43,404 bases of DNA from Solirubrobacter deserti (GTDB lineage Bacteria > Actinomycetota > Thermoleophilia > Solirubrobacterales > Solirubrobacteraceae), in the NCBI RefSeq assembly GCF_027587175.1, contig NZ_JAPCID010000061.1:1-43404 (forward strand). Reading direction: 5' to 3'. The notes under the pieces are model-generated. The model was not told the origin of the DNA. It searched no databases and saw only the letters and a list, made by a program, of their open reading frames with translations. Below are positions 33,782 to 42,048 of this stretch, in pieces. A program made the position numbers and the translations under genes. The first letter of the stretch is position 1; every line of letters starts with the position of its first letter.

Positions 33782-34633
33782 TCAGCCCTGGCGTGCGGAT
33801 GACGTGATCCGCTCACGCAGCGCCGCCCCGCGCCCTGCGGCGACGGCACGCGCGATCCGCTCGGGGGCCATCTCCACGCCCAGCCGGTCCGCGAGCTCGG
33901 CCAGCTCCTGCCGCTCCTCGCTCTCGCGCGCGGCCTTCAGGAACAACCAGCCGAACAGCAGGATCGTGATCACCGACCCCTCGATCATCATGATCGCCCC
34001 GGCCGCGCTCTGGTCGTTGGCGGCGCTGATGCCCCATTCGGCCTGGCCGCGCGCGTACTGGGGATAGAGCACGCCGCTGGACCAGAACAGCGCGTTGGCG
34101 AGCACGCTCTGGATCAGCCGGATCGCGACGATGTAGCCGATCTTCCAGCCGTTGCCGAACCATCCGGGCTTGGGCAGCGGGCCCAGCAGCGCCATCCACA
34201 TCGCGATGCCGAAGCTCACGAACAGCATGTGCTGGAGCGCGTGCACGGTGTCATTGCTGACCGCGCCCTGATAGAGCGCCGGCAGGTGCCAGACGTAGAA
34301 GTTGGCCGTCCAGGCCACGAGCGCGACCACCGGGTGCCCGAACGCGCGCAGCCACGGGATCGCGCGCAGCAGCGGGGCCAGCACCGGGCCGGTGAGGCCG
34401 AGCACGATCAGCAGCGCGCCGAGGTCCGCGATCAGCAGGTGCTCGAGCATGTGCGCCCAGAAGAGCTCCTCGCTCATGGTCGCCAGGGGGCTGGACAGCG
34501 TGACCGCCATCAGCGCCAGGCCGCCGTAGAAGCACCACTGGCGCCACGCGGGCGTGTGCACGCGGTGGTTGCGCAGCCAGTACATGACGGCGACGACCAC
34601 CATCGGCAGCAGCTGCAGCGGTGCGAACTCCAT
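33782..34633 (-). CDS. ctaG: CtaG-type cytochrome c oxidase assembly membrane protein
   Basis: 283 residues from ATG 34633 (an upstream ATG would add ten residues but overlaps the opposite gene's promoter). About seven hydrophobic helices with conserved His pairs typical of the caa3-type CtaG family: His near 55 and 58 (Ala-His-Met-Leu-Glu-His), His in Trp-His-Leu-Pro near 118, and His near 131 and 135. The family helps place copper in cytochrome oxidase; the His residues probably bind metal. No oxidase genes are nearby. The basic, Arg/Ala-rich C-terminal tail is cytoplasmic. Confidence 0.85.
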   Translation of the reverse strand: MEFAPLQLLPMVVVAVMYWLRNHRVHTPAWRQWCFYGGLALMAVTLSSPLATMSEELFWAHMLEHLLIADLGALLIVLGLTGPVLAPLLRAIPWLRAFGHPVVALVAWTANFYVWHLPALYQGAVSNDTVHALQHMLFVSFGIAMWMALLGPLPKPGWFGNGWKIGYIVAIRLIQSVLANALFWSSGVLYPQYARGQAEWGISAANDQSAAGAIMMIEGSVITILLFGWLFLKAARESEERQELAELADRLGVEMAPERIARAVAAGRGAALRERITSSARQG

Positions 34634-34661
34634 CGGCCGGACCTTAGATACCGTGCAGCCC

Positions 34662-35780
34662 ATGTCCAGTCGTGAGACGCCGCCCTACCGCGCCGACCAC
34701 GTCGGCAGCCTGCTGCGCCCGCCGGAACTGCTGAAGGCGCGCGAGGATTTCGCCGCGCAGAAGATCGACGCCGAAGCGTTGCGCGGGGTGGAGGACGCCG
34801 CCATCCGCGACGCGGTGAAGCTGCAGGAGGACGTCGGGCTGCGGTCGGCCACGGACGGCGAGTTCCGCCGCGCGACCTGGCACATGGACTTCATCTACTC
34901 GCTCGGCGGCGTGCAGAAGACGCCGGGCCAGCTGAAGGTCAAGTTCCACAACGCCGAGGGCGACATCGAGTGGACGCCCGCCGCGATGCACGTGGACGAC
35001 AAGATCACGCTCGAGAAGCCGATCTTCGCCGACCACTTCGAGTTCCTGCAGAGCTGCGTCACGAGCGCGACGCCCAAGCTCACCATCCCGTCGCCGAGCA
35101 TGGTCCACTACCGCGGCGGCCGCGCCGCGATCGAGGAGTCCGTGTACCCGGACATGGACCAGTTCTGGAGCGACCTGACAGCCGCCTACGCCGACCAGGT
35201 GCAGGCCATGGCCGACCTCGGCTGCCGCTACCTGCAGTTCGACGACACGTCGCTCGCCTACCTGAACGACCCGAATCAGCGGGCCGAGATGGCCGCCAAG
35301 GGCGACGACGCCGAGCACCTGCACGAGTCCTACATCCGCCACATCAACGAGGCGCTTTCTCGCCGCCCGGAGGGGATGGCGATCACCACCCACATGTGCC
35401 GCGGCAACTTCCGCTCCTCGTGGGTCGCCGAGGGCGGCTACGACTTCGTCGCCGAGGCGCTGTTCAACGAGCTGGCCGTGGACGGGTTCTTCATGGAGTG
35501 GGACGACGCGCGCTCGGGCGGCTTCGAGCCGCTGCGGTTCGTGCCCAAGGGCAAGGTCGTCGTGCTCGGGCTGGTGACGACCAAGACGGGCGAGCTCGAG
35601 TCCAAGGATGAGCTCAAGCGCCGGATCGAGGAGGCGTCGCAGTTCGTCGACGTCGACCAGCTGTGCCTCTCGCCCCAGTGTGGGTTCTCCTCGACGGTCG
35701 AGGGCAACGCGCTCACGGTCGAGCAGGAGATCGCGAAGCTGCGGCTCGTGGTCGAGACGGCCGAGGAAGTTTGGGGCTGA
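34662..35780 (+). CDS. Cobalamin-independent methionine synthase family protein (MetE C-terminal-domain type)
   Basis: 372 residues, the size of single-domain MetE-like proteins of the YxjG type rather than two-domain MetE. Begins with Arg-Ala-Asp-His-Val-Gly-Ser-Leu-Leu-Arg, the typical N terminus. Zinc ligands are likely His in Thr-Thr-His-Met-Cys and the Cys there (about 245-247), Glu near 275, and Cys in Ser-Pro-Gln-Cys-Gly-Phe near 336. It transfers methyl groups to a thiol such as homocysteine, but the donor is not clear from sequence. It is divergent from ctaG with only 28 bases between starts; TTAGAT or TAGATA (from 34644) may be its -10. Confidence 0.88.
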   Translation: MSSRETPPYRADHVGSLLRPPELLKAREDFAAQKIDAEALRGVEDAAIRDAVKLQEDVGLRSATDGEFRRATWHMDFIYSLGGVQKTPGQLKVKFHNAEGDIEWTPAAMHVDDKITLEKPIFADHFEFLQSCVTSATPKLTIPSPSMVHYRGGRAAIEESVYPDMDQFWSDLTAAYADQVQAMADLGCRYLQFDDTSLAYLNDPNQRAEMAAKGDDAEHLHESYIRHINEALSRRPEGMAITTHMCRGNFRSSWVAEGGYDFVAEALFNELAVDGFFMEWDDARSGGFEPLRFVPKGKVVVLGLVTTKTGELESKDELKRRIEEASQFVDVDQLCLSPQCGFSSTVEGNALTVEQEIAKLRLVVETAEEVWG

Positions 35781-37102
35781 CGCGCCGCCCGCCGCTGGCG
35801 CTCGGCGTCGCGCTCGCGGCGCTGGGCGTGGCGGCGACCACGCTCGTCCTCTACGCGCTGCGCGACGTCGCGCCGGTCGTCTCGCTCGGCGTCGTGTACC
35901 TGGTCGTCGTGCTCGCGGTCGCGAGCGCGTGGGGCGTTTGGCTGGGTCTGGGGACGGCGCTCGCCAGCGCGCTCGCGTTCAACTTCTTCCACATCCCGCC
36001 GACGGGCCGGCTGGCCATCACGGGCGGGGAGAACTGGGTCGCGCTGGCCGTGTTCTTCGCCGCGGCGGTGCTCGCCTCGTCGCTGACCGAGCTGGCGCGG
36101 CGGCGCACGGTCGAGGCCGAGCAGCGGCGCCAGGAGGCGGACCTGAGCGCGGAGATGGCGCGCCTGCTGCTGCGCGGCGGGCGGCTGGAGGAGACGCTCC
36201 CCGCTGTCGGCGAGCGACTGGCGCGGGCGTTCGGCACGCGCAGCGCCTCGATCGTCGCCCAGGCGGTGGACGGCACGTTCCCGCTGCGGGAAGGGCCGCG
36301 CCAGATCGGGACGCTCACCGTGGACGCGCCCGAGCCGGTGCTGCGGCGCATCCAGACGCGGATCGTGCCGGCGCTCGAGGCGCTTCTGGCGGCGGCACTG
36401 GAGCGGGACGCGCTGATGGCCGACGCCGTCGAGACGGCCGCGCTGCGGCGCAGCGACGTGATCAAGACCGCGCTGCTGCGGTCGGTCTCGCACGACCTGC
36501 GTTCGCCCCTGACCGCGATCCTGACGTCCGCCGAGGCACTGCGCGTCTCGGCCGAGGAGCGGGTGGAGCTGGCCGAGGGCATCACCGAGGAGGCGACGCG
36601 GCTCAGCCGCCTGATCGACAACCTGCTCGACCTCTCGCGGCTGGAGGCGGGCGCCGCCGAGGCCCGCCCCGCGTGGTCCTCGATCGAGGAGGTGCTGTCC
36701 GCCGCGGCCGCGCAGGTCCCCGACGGCCAGTTCAAGCTCGCGCTCGACGACGACCTGCCGCCCGTCCGCGCCGACGCCGCTCAGCTGGAGCGCGCATTCG
36801 CGAACCTGTTCGAGAACGCGCACCGCTACTCCGGCGGCCATCCCATCTCGGTGCGGGCGCGCGACGTCGGCGGTCGCATCCTGATCCGGGTCGTCGACCG
36901 CGGCCCGGGCATCCCCAAGGCCCACCAGGAGCGCATCTTCGAGCCGTTCTACCGGTCCGGCTCGCGCGGCTCCGGCCTCGGACTCGCGATCGTGCGCGGC
37001 TTCGTCGAGGCCAACGGCGGCCGCGTGTGGGTGGAGTCGCTCCCCGACCAGGCGACGTCGTTCGTGGTCGAGCTACCCGTCCCGCAGACGCTTCCGACGT
37101 AG
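35771..37102 (+). CDS. Membrane sensor histidine kinase equal to the C-terminal half of KdpD
   Basis: 443 residues from TTG 35771, overlapping the MetE-like gene by 10 bases; CTG 35777 is an alternative. The DUF4118 membrane region has four helices (about 10-100), followed by a GAF-like linker (about 130-220), a HisKA domain with His241 in Ser-His-Asp-Leu-Arg-Ser-Pro, and an ATPase domain with the N box (Asn-Leu-Phe-Glu-Asn-Ala) and Gly-x-Gly boxes near 383 and 400. This is the KdpD architecture without its N-terminal KdpD/Usp part, which is encoded separately at 39182. The KdpE-like regulator at 38498 is the likely partner. The 3' end overlaps the DUF389 gene by 30 bases. Confidence 0.87.
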   Translation: MGLTRRPPLALGVALAALGVAATTLVLYALRDVAPVVSLGVVYLVVVLAVASAWGVWLGLGTALASALAFNFFHIPPTGRLAITGGENWVALAVFFAAAVLASSLTELARRRTVEAEQRRQEADLSAEMARLLLRGGRLEETLPAVGERLARAFGTRSASIVAQAVDGTFPLREGPRQIGTLTVDAPEPVLRRIQTRIVPALEALLAAALERDALMADAVETAALRRSDVIKTALLRSVSHDLRSPLTAILTSAEALRVSAEERVELAEGITEEATRLSRLIDNLLDLSRLEAGAAEARPAWSSIEEVLSAAAAQVPDGQFKLALDDDLPPVRADAAQLERAFANLFENAHRYSGGHPISVRARDVGGRILIRVVDRGPGIPKAHQERIFEPFYRSGSRGSGLGLAIVRGFVEANGGRVWVESLPDQATSFVVELPVPQTLPT

Positions 37103-38005
37103 GTACAGCAGCCGCTGCACGTACAGCGTGGCGGTGCCCGCGACGAGGATCGCGGCCAGGTTGACCGCCAGCTGGCCGGTCGACCCCGCGAACGTGTCCC
37201 AGTCGCCGTAGGCCGCGGCGATTCCAATGTTCGCCGCGGCGGGGATCGTCGTGACCGAGATCAGCACGCCGATCAGCGCGCCGGACTTCGCGGTGCTGAG
37301 ACTGAGCATCCCGGCGGCGCCGGCACACAGCGCGACGATGAAGGCGAACGCGTCCGGGCTGGAGATGCTCTTCGACAGCGCGTGGTCGTCCGTGTTGAAC
37401 GCGTCCGGGACGATGTTGAACGCGTCGAACAGCAGCGTCGCGGCGATCGTGGCCGCGATCGCGAGCGGGAACCCGATCGCCAGCGCCAGCGCCGACCGGC
37501 GCGCCAGCTGCCCGCGGAGCTGCACGAGCGCGACGCACAGGCCCGCGACCGGCCCGAACTCGGGCCCGACCACCATCGCGCCCACGACCAGGATCGGGCT
37601 GTCGAGGAAGATGCCGATCGCCGCGATGATCGACGCCAGCACCATGTACAGCAGGAACACGGCGCTGAGCTCGATGCTCTCGCTCGTGCGCTGGTCGAGC
37701 TCCTCCCAGATCACCGCGTCGGCCGGCGACCCGGGCGCGTGCTTCTCCGCCGCCTCCGCGTAGTCGGACACGATGTCCGTCGGGCTGAGCGCGATCGACC
37801 CCTCGTGATGGATGCCGAGCTCGCGCAGCTCGCTGATGATCACGCTCGCGTCCTCGCGCGCGACGTCGCACATGATCAGGTCTCCGGACGGGTTCGCGGA
37901 CGCGCCCTGCACCTTGATCACGTTGATCGCCGACTCGGTCGAGCACAGCCGCGCATGCACCTGCGCGGCCTTCTCGGCGGGAGCGACGATCCGCAGGTGA
38001 ACCAT
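37073..38005 (-). CDS. DUF389 family membrane protein
   Basis: 310 residues. A soluble N-terminal ferredoxin-like domain (about 1-95) is followed by roughly six hydrophobic helices, including Gly-Ala-Met-Val-Val-Gly-Pro-Glu-Phe near 180, the hallmark of the DUF389/TIGR00341 family. The function is not established. The ATG at 38005 lies within 23 bases of the divergent GTG at 38028. It ends in a basic tail, convergent with the sensor kinase. Confidence 0.87.
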   Translation of the reverse strand: MVHLRIVAPAEKAAQVHARLCSTESAINVIKVQGASANPSGDLIMCDVAREDASVIISELRELGIHHEGSIALSPTDIVSDYAEAAEKHAPGSPADAVIWEELDQRTSESIELSAVFLLYMVLASIIAAIGIFLDSPILVVGAMVVGPEFGPVAGLCVALVQLRGQLARRSALALAIGFPLAIAATIAATLLFDAFNIVPDAFNTDDHALSKSISSPDAFAFIVALCAGAAGMLSLSTAKSGALIGVLISVTTIPAAANIGIAAAYGDWDTFAGSTGQLAVNLAAILVAGTATLYVQRLLYLRRKRLRDG

Positions 38006-38027
38006 GGCGGGCCATAGGATGGCGGGC
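38003..38027. promoter_or_regulatory. Compact divergent promoter of DUF389 and hypothetical gene
   Basis: TAGGAT (38015-38020) lies exactly 7 bases before the GTG at 38028. On the opposite strand TATGGC or CATCCT provides a weaker box for the DUF389 start at 38005. The starts are 22 bases apart, leaving no room for separate regulatory sites. Confidence 0.45.
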
Positions 38028-38501
38028 GTGGAGGACGCCGAGTTCGAGGTCTGGGGCCGCGTGGCGGTCGATCGCGCCGCGGAGCTGCTCGGGGACGCGA
38101 TTCCCGACGCGCAGCTGAGCAAGACGACGCGGCGTTCTCGCGCGAGCCGCGGCTACATCCAGCGCTACGTCACGTTCAAGCACCCGACGATGCCCGCGGA
38201 CCGGGCGGTGTGGCTGTTCGCGGCGCCCGTGGGGCACGCGTACGACTTCCGGCCGCCGCATGCGCGCATCGGGGCCGGGCTGCTGCAGGACCCGGACAAC
38301 GAGCTGGACTCGAACCGGTTCGCGGCCGGGATGACGAAGGGCTTCCCGTTCTCGTGGAAGACCCATCTGGAGACCAAGTACGAGGGTTATCGGCTCAGCG
38401 TCAAGGTCGATCCCGACACGGACGACGCCGAAGCGAAGGCGCAGGAGCTCGCCACGGAGGTCCTGCGCGGTCTCCGGAACGCGGGCCTGCTGGTGGATTA
38501 G
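38028..38501 (+). CDS. 157-residue hypothetical protein
   Basis: Start GTG 38028 chosen because TAGGAT lies 7 bases upstream; GTG 38004 in frame would add eight residues. Soluble, mixed alpha/beta, no cysteines and no signal. Notable are Arg-Ala-Ser-Arg-Gly-Tyr near 42, an Asp-Phe-Arg-Pro-Pro-His-Ala-Arg-Ile-Gly stretch near 75 and a charged C-terminal helix. The stop overlaps the response-regulator stop by 4 bases on the other strand. I recognise no family. Confidence 0.65.
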   Translation: MEDAEFEVWGRVAVDRAAELLGDAIPDAQLSKTTRRSRASRGYIQRYVTFKHPTMPADRAVWLFAAPVGHAYDFRPPHARIGAGLLQDPDNELDSNRFAAGMTKGFPFSWKTHLETKYEGYRLSVKVDPDTDDAEAKAQELATEVLRGLRNAGLLVD

Positions 38502-39166
38502 GCCGCGAAGCGGTAGCCGACGCCCGGGTCGGTGTGGAGGTACTCCGCGCCGATCTTGCGGCGCAGGTTGGACATGTGGACGCGCAGGACCTGGACGTCG
38601 TCGGCGTACTCCGGGCCCCAGCCGTCGACGAGCAGCGCGCGGTGGGTGAGCAGCCGGCCGCGGTTGGTCGCGAGCACGCGCAGCAGGTTGAACTCGATCG
38701 GGGTGAGGTGGACGCCAAGACCGTCGACGGTCACGGTATGGGCGGCGAGGTCCAGGCGCAGGCCGTCGGCCTCGATGACGGGCTCGGACGTGCCCGGGGC
38801 GGCGCGGCGCAAGGCGGCCTGCAGCCGTGCCACCAGCTCGCGCGGGCCGAACGGCTTGGTGACGTAGTCGTCGGCGCCCGCCGCCAGCGCACGGACCTTC
38901 TCGTCCTCCTCGCCGATCGCGCTCAGCACGAGGATCGGCATCGAGGACCACGAGCGCAGCTCGCGCGTCACCTCGACGCCGTCGCGGTCGGGCAGCACGA
39001 GGTCCACGATCGCGGCCGCCGGGGGCTTCAGGGCCGCCACGTCCAGCGCTTCCTCGGCGGTCGCGGCCTGCAGGACCTCGAAACCCGCCTCGCGCAGGAT
39101 GATGCGCAGGGCGCGCAGGATCTGGGGCTCGTCGTCGACGACGAGCACGCGCGGGCGGTCACTCAT
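38498..39166 (-). CDS. kdpE: OmpR-family response regulator, KdpE-like
   Basis: 222 residues. Receiver domain 5-120 with phospho-acceptor Asp55, acidic pair Asp11/Asp12 and Lys104; winged-helix DNA-binding domain about 130-222 (Leu-Thr-Pro-Ile-Glu-Phe, Gly-Val-Gly-Tyr-Arg-Phe at the end). KdpE assignment rests on the adjacent kdpD N-terminal gene and nearby KdpD-type kinase; no kdpFABC is in view. TACCCT lies 9 bases before the ATG (plus-strand AGGGTA, 39176-39181), and this box ends at the base before the divergent kdpD ATG. Confidence 0.85.
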   Translation of the reverse strand: MSDRPRVLVVDDEPQILRALRIILREAGFEVLQAATAEEALDVAALKPPAAAIVDLVLPDRDGVEVTRELRSWSSMPILVLSAIGEEDEKVRALAAGADDYVTKPFGPRELVARLQAALRRAAPGTSEPVIEADGLRLDLAAHTVTVDGLGVHLTPIEFNLLRVLATNRGRLLTHRALLVDGWGPEYADDVQVLRVHMSNLRRKIGAEYLHTDPGVGYRFAA

Positions 39167-39181
39167 GACACGCTGAGGGTA

Positions 39182-40249
39182 ATGGCGGGTCACTACAAGA
39201 TCTTCCTGGGCATGGCGGCGGGGGTCGGGAAGACCTACCGGATGCTGGCGGAAGCCCAGGCGCAGGCCGAAGCGGGCCGGGACGTCGTGGTCGGCCTGCT
39301 GGAGACGCACGGCCGCGCCGAGACCCAGCGCGCCGCCGAGGGCCTCGAGCAGCTGCCGCGCCGGCGCGTGCCCTACCGCGGCGTGACGCTGGAGGAGATG
39401 GACCTGCCCGGCATCCTCCGGCGCGCCCCCGAGCTGTGCCTGATCGACGAGCTCGCGCACACGAACACGCCCGGCGTCGAGCACCCCAAACGCTACGACG
39501 ACATCGCGGACGTCCGCCGCGCCGGGATCGACGTCTACTCCACCGTCAACGTGCAGCACCTGGAGTCGCTCAACGACCAGGTGGCCGAGCTCACGGGCGT
39601 GCGCGTGCGTGAGACCGTGCCGGACGAGGAGCTGGCCAAGGCCGACGAGGTCGTGCTGATCGACCTGCCGCCCGAGGACCTGGTCACGCGCCTCCAGGAC
39701 GGCAAGGTCTACCCGCCCGCGCGCGTGCCGGCGGCGCTCAACGGGTTCTTCCGCGTCGAGAACCTCCGGGCGTTGCGGGAGGTGGCGCTGCGGCAGGTCG
39801 CGGAGACCGTCGAGGCGCGGCGGCCCGACGCGCCGCCGATCGCGGAGCGCCTGCTCGCGTTCGTCACCCTCGACGAGGCGGGTGAGCGCGTCGTCCGACG
39901 GGCCGCGCGCTCGGCGCAACGCCTGAACGCGGTGCTCGACGTGCTGCTCGTCCGCGACCCGGAGGCCGCCGCCTCAGCGGACGAGCGTGCCCGACTGGAG
40001 GCGCTGCGCCGGCTCGCGGCGATGGTCGGCGCGCACCTGCTCGTCGACGAGGGCGCGGACGAGGTCGCGGTCCTCGAGCGCGTCGCCCGTGAGCGGGGAA
40101 CGACGTACGTCCTCGTCGGCCCGCCCGGCCCGCGCCGCGGCCTCGGCCGCTTCGCGGAGCCGCAGCTCATGCGCATCCTCAGAGCGCTCCCGGACGTCGA
40201 CGTGCGCGTGGTCGCGGACCGTCGCGAGCAGGATCTCCTCGGTCGGTAG
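39182..40249 (+). CDS. kdpD: KdpD N-terminal sensor protein without kinase domain
   Basis: 355 residues. The KdpD domain has Walker A-like Gly-Met-Ala-Ala-Gly-Val-Gly-Lys-Thr at 10-18, Glu-Thr-His-Gly-Arg near 42 and Leu-Ile-Asp-Glu-Leu-Ala-His-Thr-Asn near 86-94 (Walker B), all as in KdpD. A Usp-type domain spans about 225-350. It then stops: there is no DUF4118, HisKA or ATPase region, which lie in the separate gene at 35771. Cytosolic. Probably senses potassium, ATP or nucleotides and acts with the kinase half in trans (inference). ATG divergent from the regulator gene; the last 276 bases lie antisense to the FUSC gene. Confidence 0.88.
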   Translation: MAGHYKIFLGMAAGVGKTYRMLAEAQAQAEAGRDVVVGLLETHGRAETQRAAEGLEQLPRRRVPYRGVTLEEMDLPGILRRAPELCLIDELAHTNTPGVEHPKRYDDIADVRRAGIDVYSTVNVQHLESLNDQVAELTGVRVRETVPDEELAKADEVVLIDLPPEDLVTRLQDGKVYPPARVPAALNGFFRVENLRALREVALRQVAETVEARRPDAPPIAERLLAFVTLDEAGERVVRRAARSAQRLNAVLDVLLVRDPEAAASADERARLEALRRLAAMVGAHLLVDEGADEVAVLERVARERGTTYVLVGPPGPRRGLGRFAEPQLMRILRALPDVDVRVVADRREQDLLGR

Positions 40250-41251
40250 CTCGTCCGGCATGCCGGCGACGAGCTCGGCGGCGCGCATCAGGTCGACGGC
40301 GGTGGAGCGGACGCTCTCACCGAGCGCGTCGTGCCCGGCGCCCGCGGCGGCCCGAGCGGCCGCGGCGCGCGCGCCGGCGGCGCGCGCCGGCTCGTCGAAC
40401 GCGGCGGCGAGCTCCCACACCGAGCGGGCGAGCTCCGTGACCGGCGCCGCGGCGCCCGCCGGCGCGGTCCCGGCGCGCAGCGCCCGCAGCGCGTGGCGGG
40501 CGAGCACGCGCGTGTTGCGCACGGCCAGGTCGAGCTGCTCGTAGGCGCGGCCGTAGCGCTCCACCGGCTCGCGCTCGCCGAAGCGCGTCGGCGCGACCCG
40601 CACGGTTTCGCGGCCGGTCTCCAGCGCGTCGTCGAGCTCATCCAGCAGGGGATCGATCGCGCGCGCCTGCACCAAGGCCGCTTCCGCACGGTCGACGTCG
40701 CCCGCGGCCAGCGCGGCGGCGACGCGCTCGAGCGCCTGCCCGAGGGCGCCCATCACGGCCTGGCCGGCGCGGCCGACGTGCAGGATCGCGTTGGGCGGGA
40801 ACACCACGGCGACCGCCAGCGCCACGAGGCCGCCGATCAGCGCCTCGAAGATGCGGTTCGGCGCGCTGGTGCCGCCGATCATGAGCAGGAGCATCGCCGA
40901 GACGGCGGCCTCGCCGATCACGAGATCGGAGCCGTTGAAGAGCACGGCGATCGACATCGCGACCACGATCAGCAGCGCGAGCTGCCACGGGCCGGTGCCG
41001 ATCAGGTGTACGAGCACGGCCGCGAGCGACAGGCCGAGCACGACGCCGGTGGCGAGCTGAAGTGCGCGCTGGCGGTGCTGGCCGTGCGTGGCGCCGATCG
41101 CGACCACGGTCGCGATGCAGGCGAACACGGGCTGCGGGTCGGGGAGCAGCCAGACGCTCAGGTACCAGGCGGCCAGCGCGGCGAGCGCGGTCTGACCGAT
41201 CGCGAGCGAACGGGAGGAGAGACGGCGTTGGGCGAGTCGAAGCTGGGTCAT
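39974..41251 (-). CDS. FUSC/aromatic-acid-exporter-family membrane protein
   Basis: 425 residues. Residues 15-150 contain about five to six hydrophobic helices followed by a Phe-Pro-Pro-Asn segment, the N-terminal half of FUSC/ArAE exporters. About 155-325 is a long helical cytoplasmic region rich in Ala/Arg. From about residue 334 the frame runs antisense through the last 276 bases of kdpD and is composed of charged low-complexity sequence, so the true functional end may be earlier, although no stop codon occurs before 39974. The ATG has GGAG 8 bases upstream. Substrates are unknown; aromatic acids or hydrophobic compounds are typical. Confidence 0.78.
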   Translation of the reverse strand: MTQLRLAQRRLSSRSLAIGQTALAALAAWYLSVWLLPDPQPVFACIATVVAIGATHGQHRQRALQLATGVVLGLSLAAVLVHLIGTGPWQLALLIVVAMSIAVLFNGSDLVIGEAAVSAMLLLMIGGTSAPNRIFEALIGGLVALAVAVVFPPNAILHVGRAGQAVMGALGQALERVAAALAAGDVDRAEAALVQARAIDPLLDELDDALETGRETVRVAPTRFGEREPVERYGRAYEQLDLAVRNTRVLARHALRALRAGTAPAGAAAPVTELARSVWELAAAFDEPARAAGARAAAARAAAGAGHDALGESVRSTAVDLMRAAELVAGMPDELPTEEILLATVRDHAHVDVRERSEDAHELRLREAAEAAARAGRADEDVRRSPLTGDALEDRDLVRALVDEQVRADHRREPAQRLQSGTLVR

Positions 41252-41296
41252 ACGAACCACTCCATTCTGCTTCGGCCACCTGCAACGCTTCCTTAA

Positions 41297-42013
41297 GTGC
41301 GGATCTTCGACGCGCACTTCCACGTCATCGATCCGCGCTTCCCGCTGGTCCCGAACCAGGGCTACCTGCCGGAGCCGTTCACGGTCGACGACTACCGCGC
41401 GCGCTTGACCGCGGACGGTGGAACCGTGGTGTCCGGCTCGTTCCAGGCCTACGACCAGACATACCTCATCGACGCGTTGCAGCGGCTCGGCCCGACGTTC
41501 GTGGGCGTCGCACAGGTGCCGCCGGACATCTCGGATGAAGAGGTGTTGCGATTGACGGACGCGGGGGTGCGTGCGTTCCGCGCGAACTTCGCGCGCGGCA
41601 CCGCGCCGCCGGACCTGTTGAACCTCGCGCGCCGCTTCGAGGCGCTGGCGGGCTGGCACCTGGAGATCTACGGCGACGCGCGCGAGCTTCCGCCGCTCCC
41701 GGGCGTGCGGCTCGTCCTCGACCACCTCGGCGGCCCGGAGGCGGCGCTGCCGGCGACCCTGCGCCTCGTCGAGCAGGGAGCGCGCGTGAAGGCGACGCGT
41801 TTCGGCGTTTCCGATCACGACATCGCGCGGACGCTGCGCGAGATCGTCGCCGTCAACCCGGCCGCGCTGCTGTTCGGCACCGACCTCCCGGGCACACGCG
41901 CGCCTCGCGCATTCGAGCCGCGCGACCTCGAGCTGGTCCTTGAGATCGCCGGCGAGCGCGCGATCTTCACCAACGGTGCCGAGACCTACCGGCTCCCTCA
42001 ATCGTATGACTGA
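41297..42013 (+). CDS. Amidohydrolase (metal-dependent TIM-barrel hydrolase)
   Basis: 238 residues, short for the amidohydrolase-2 family. Begins Phe-Asp-Ala-His-Phe-His with the HxH metal motif at 7-9; further ligands are probably His near 143 (Leu-Asp-His-Leu-Gly-Gly) and Asp near 196 (Gly-Thr-Asp-Leu-Pro). Related enzymes hydrolyse lactones or decarboxylate aromatic acids; here the substrate is unknown. GTG start; divergent from the FUSC exporter 45 bases away. The protein seems intact, followed directly by the decayed chemoreceptor. Confidence 0.85.
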   Translation: MRIFDAHFHVIDPRFPLVPNQGYLPEPFTVDDYRARLTADGGTVVSGSFQAYDQTYLIDALQRLGPTFVGVAQVPPDISDEEVLRLTDAGVRAFRANFARGTAPPDLLNLARRFEALAGWHLEIYGDARELPPLPGVRLVLDHLGGPEAALPATLRLVEQGARVKATRFGVSDHDIARTLREIVAVNPAALLFGTDLPGTRAPRAFEPRDLELVLEIAGERAIFTNGAETYRLPQSYD

Positions 42014-42048
42014 GCCGTCGAGCACCGGGGGCGATGTCCCTCCGCACG

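Noticed and set aside
37382-38017. Plus-strand open frame opposite the DUF389 gene
   Set aside because: Arg/Asp/His-rich shadow; DUF389 signature is clear on the minus strand.
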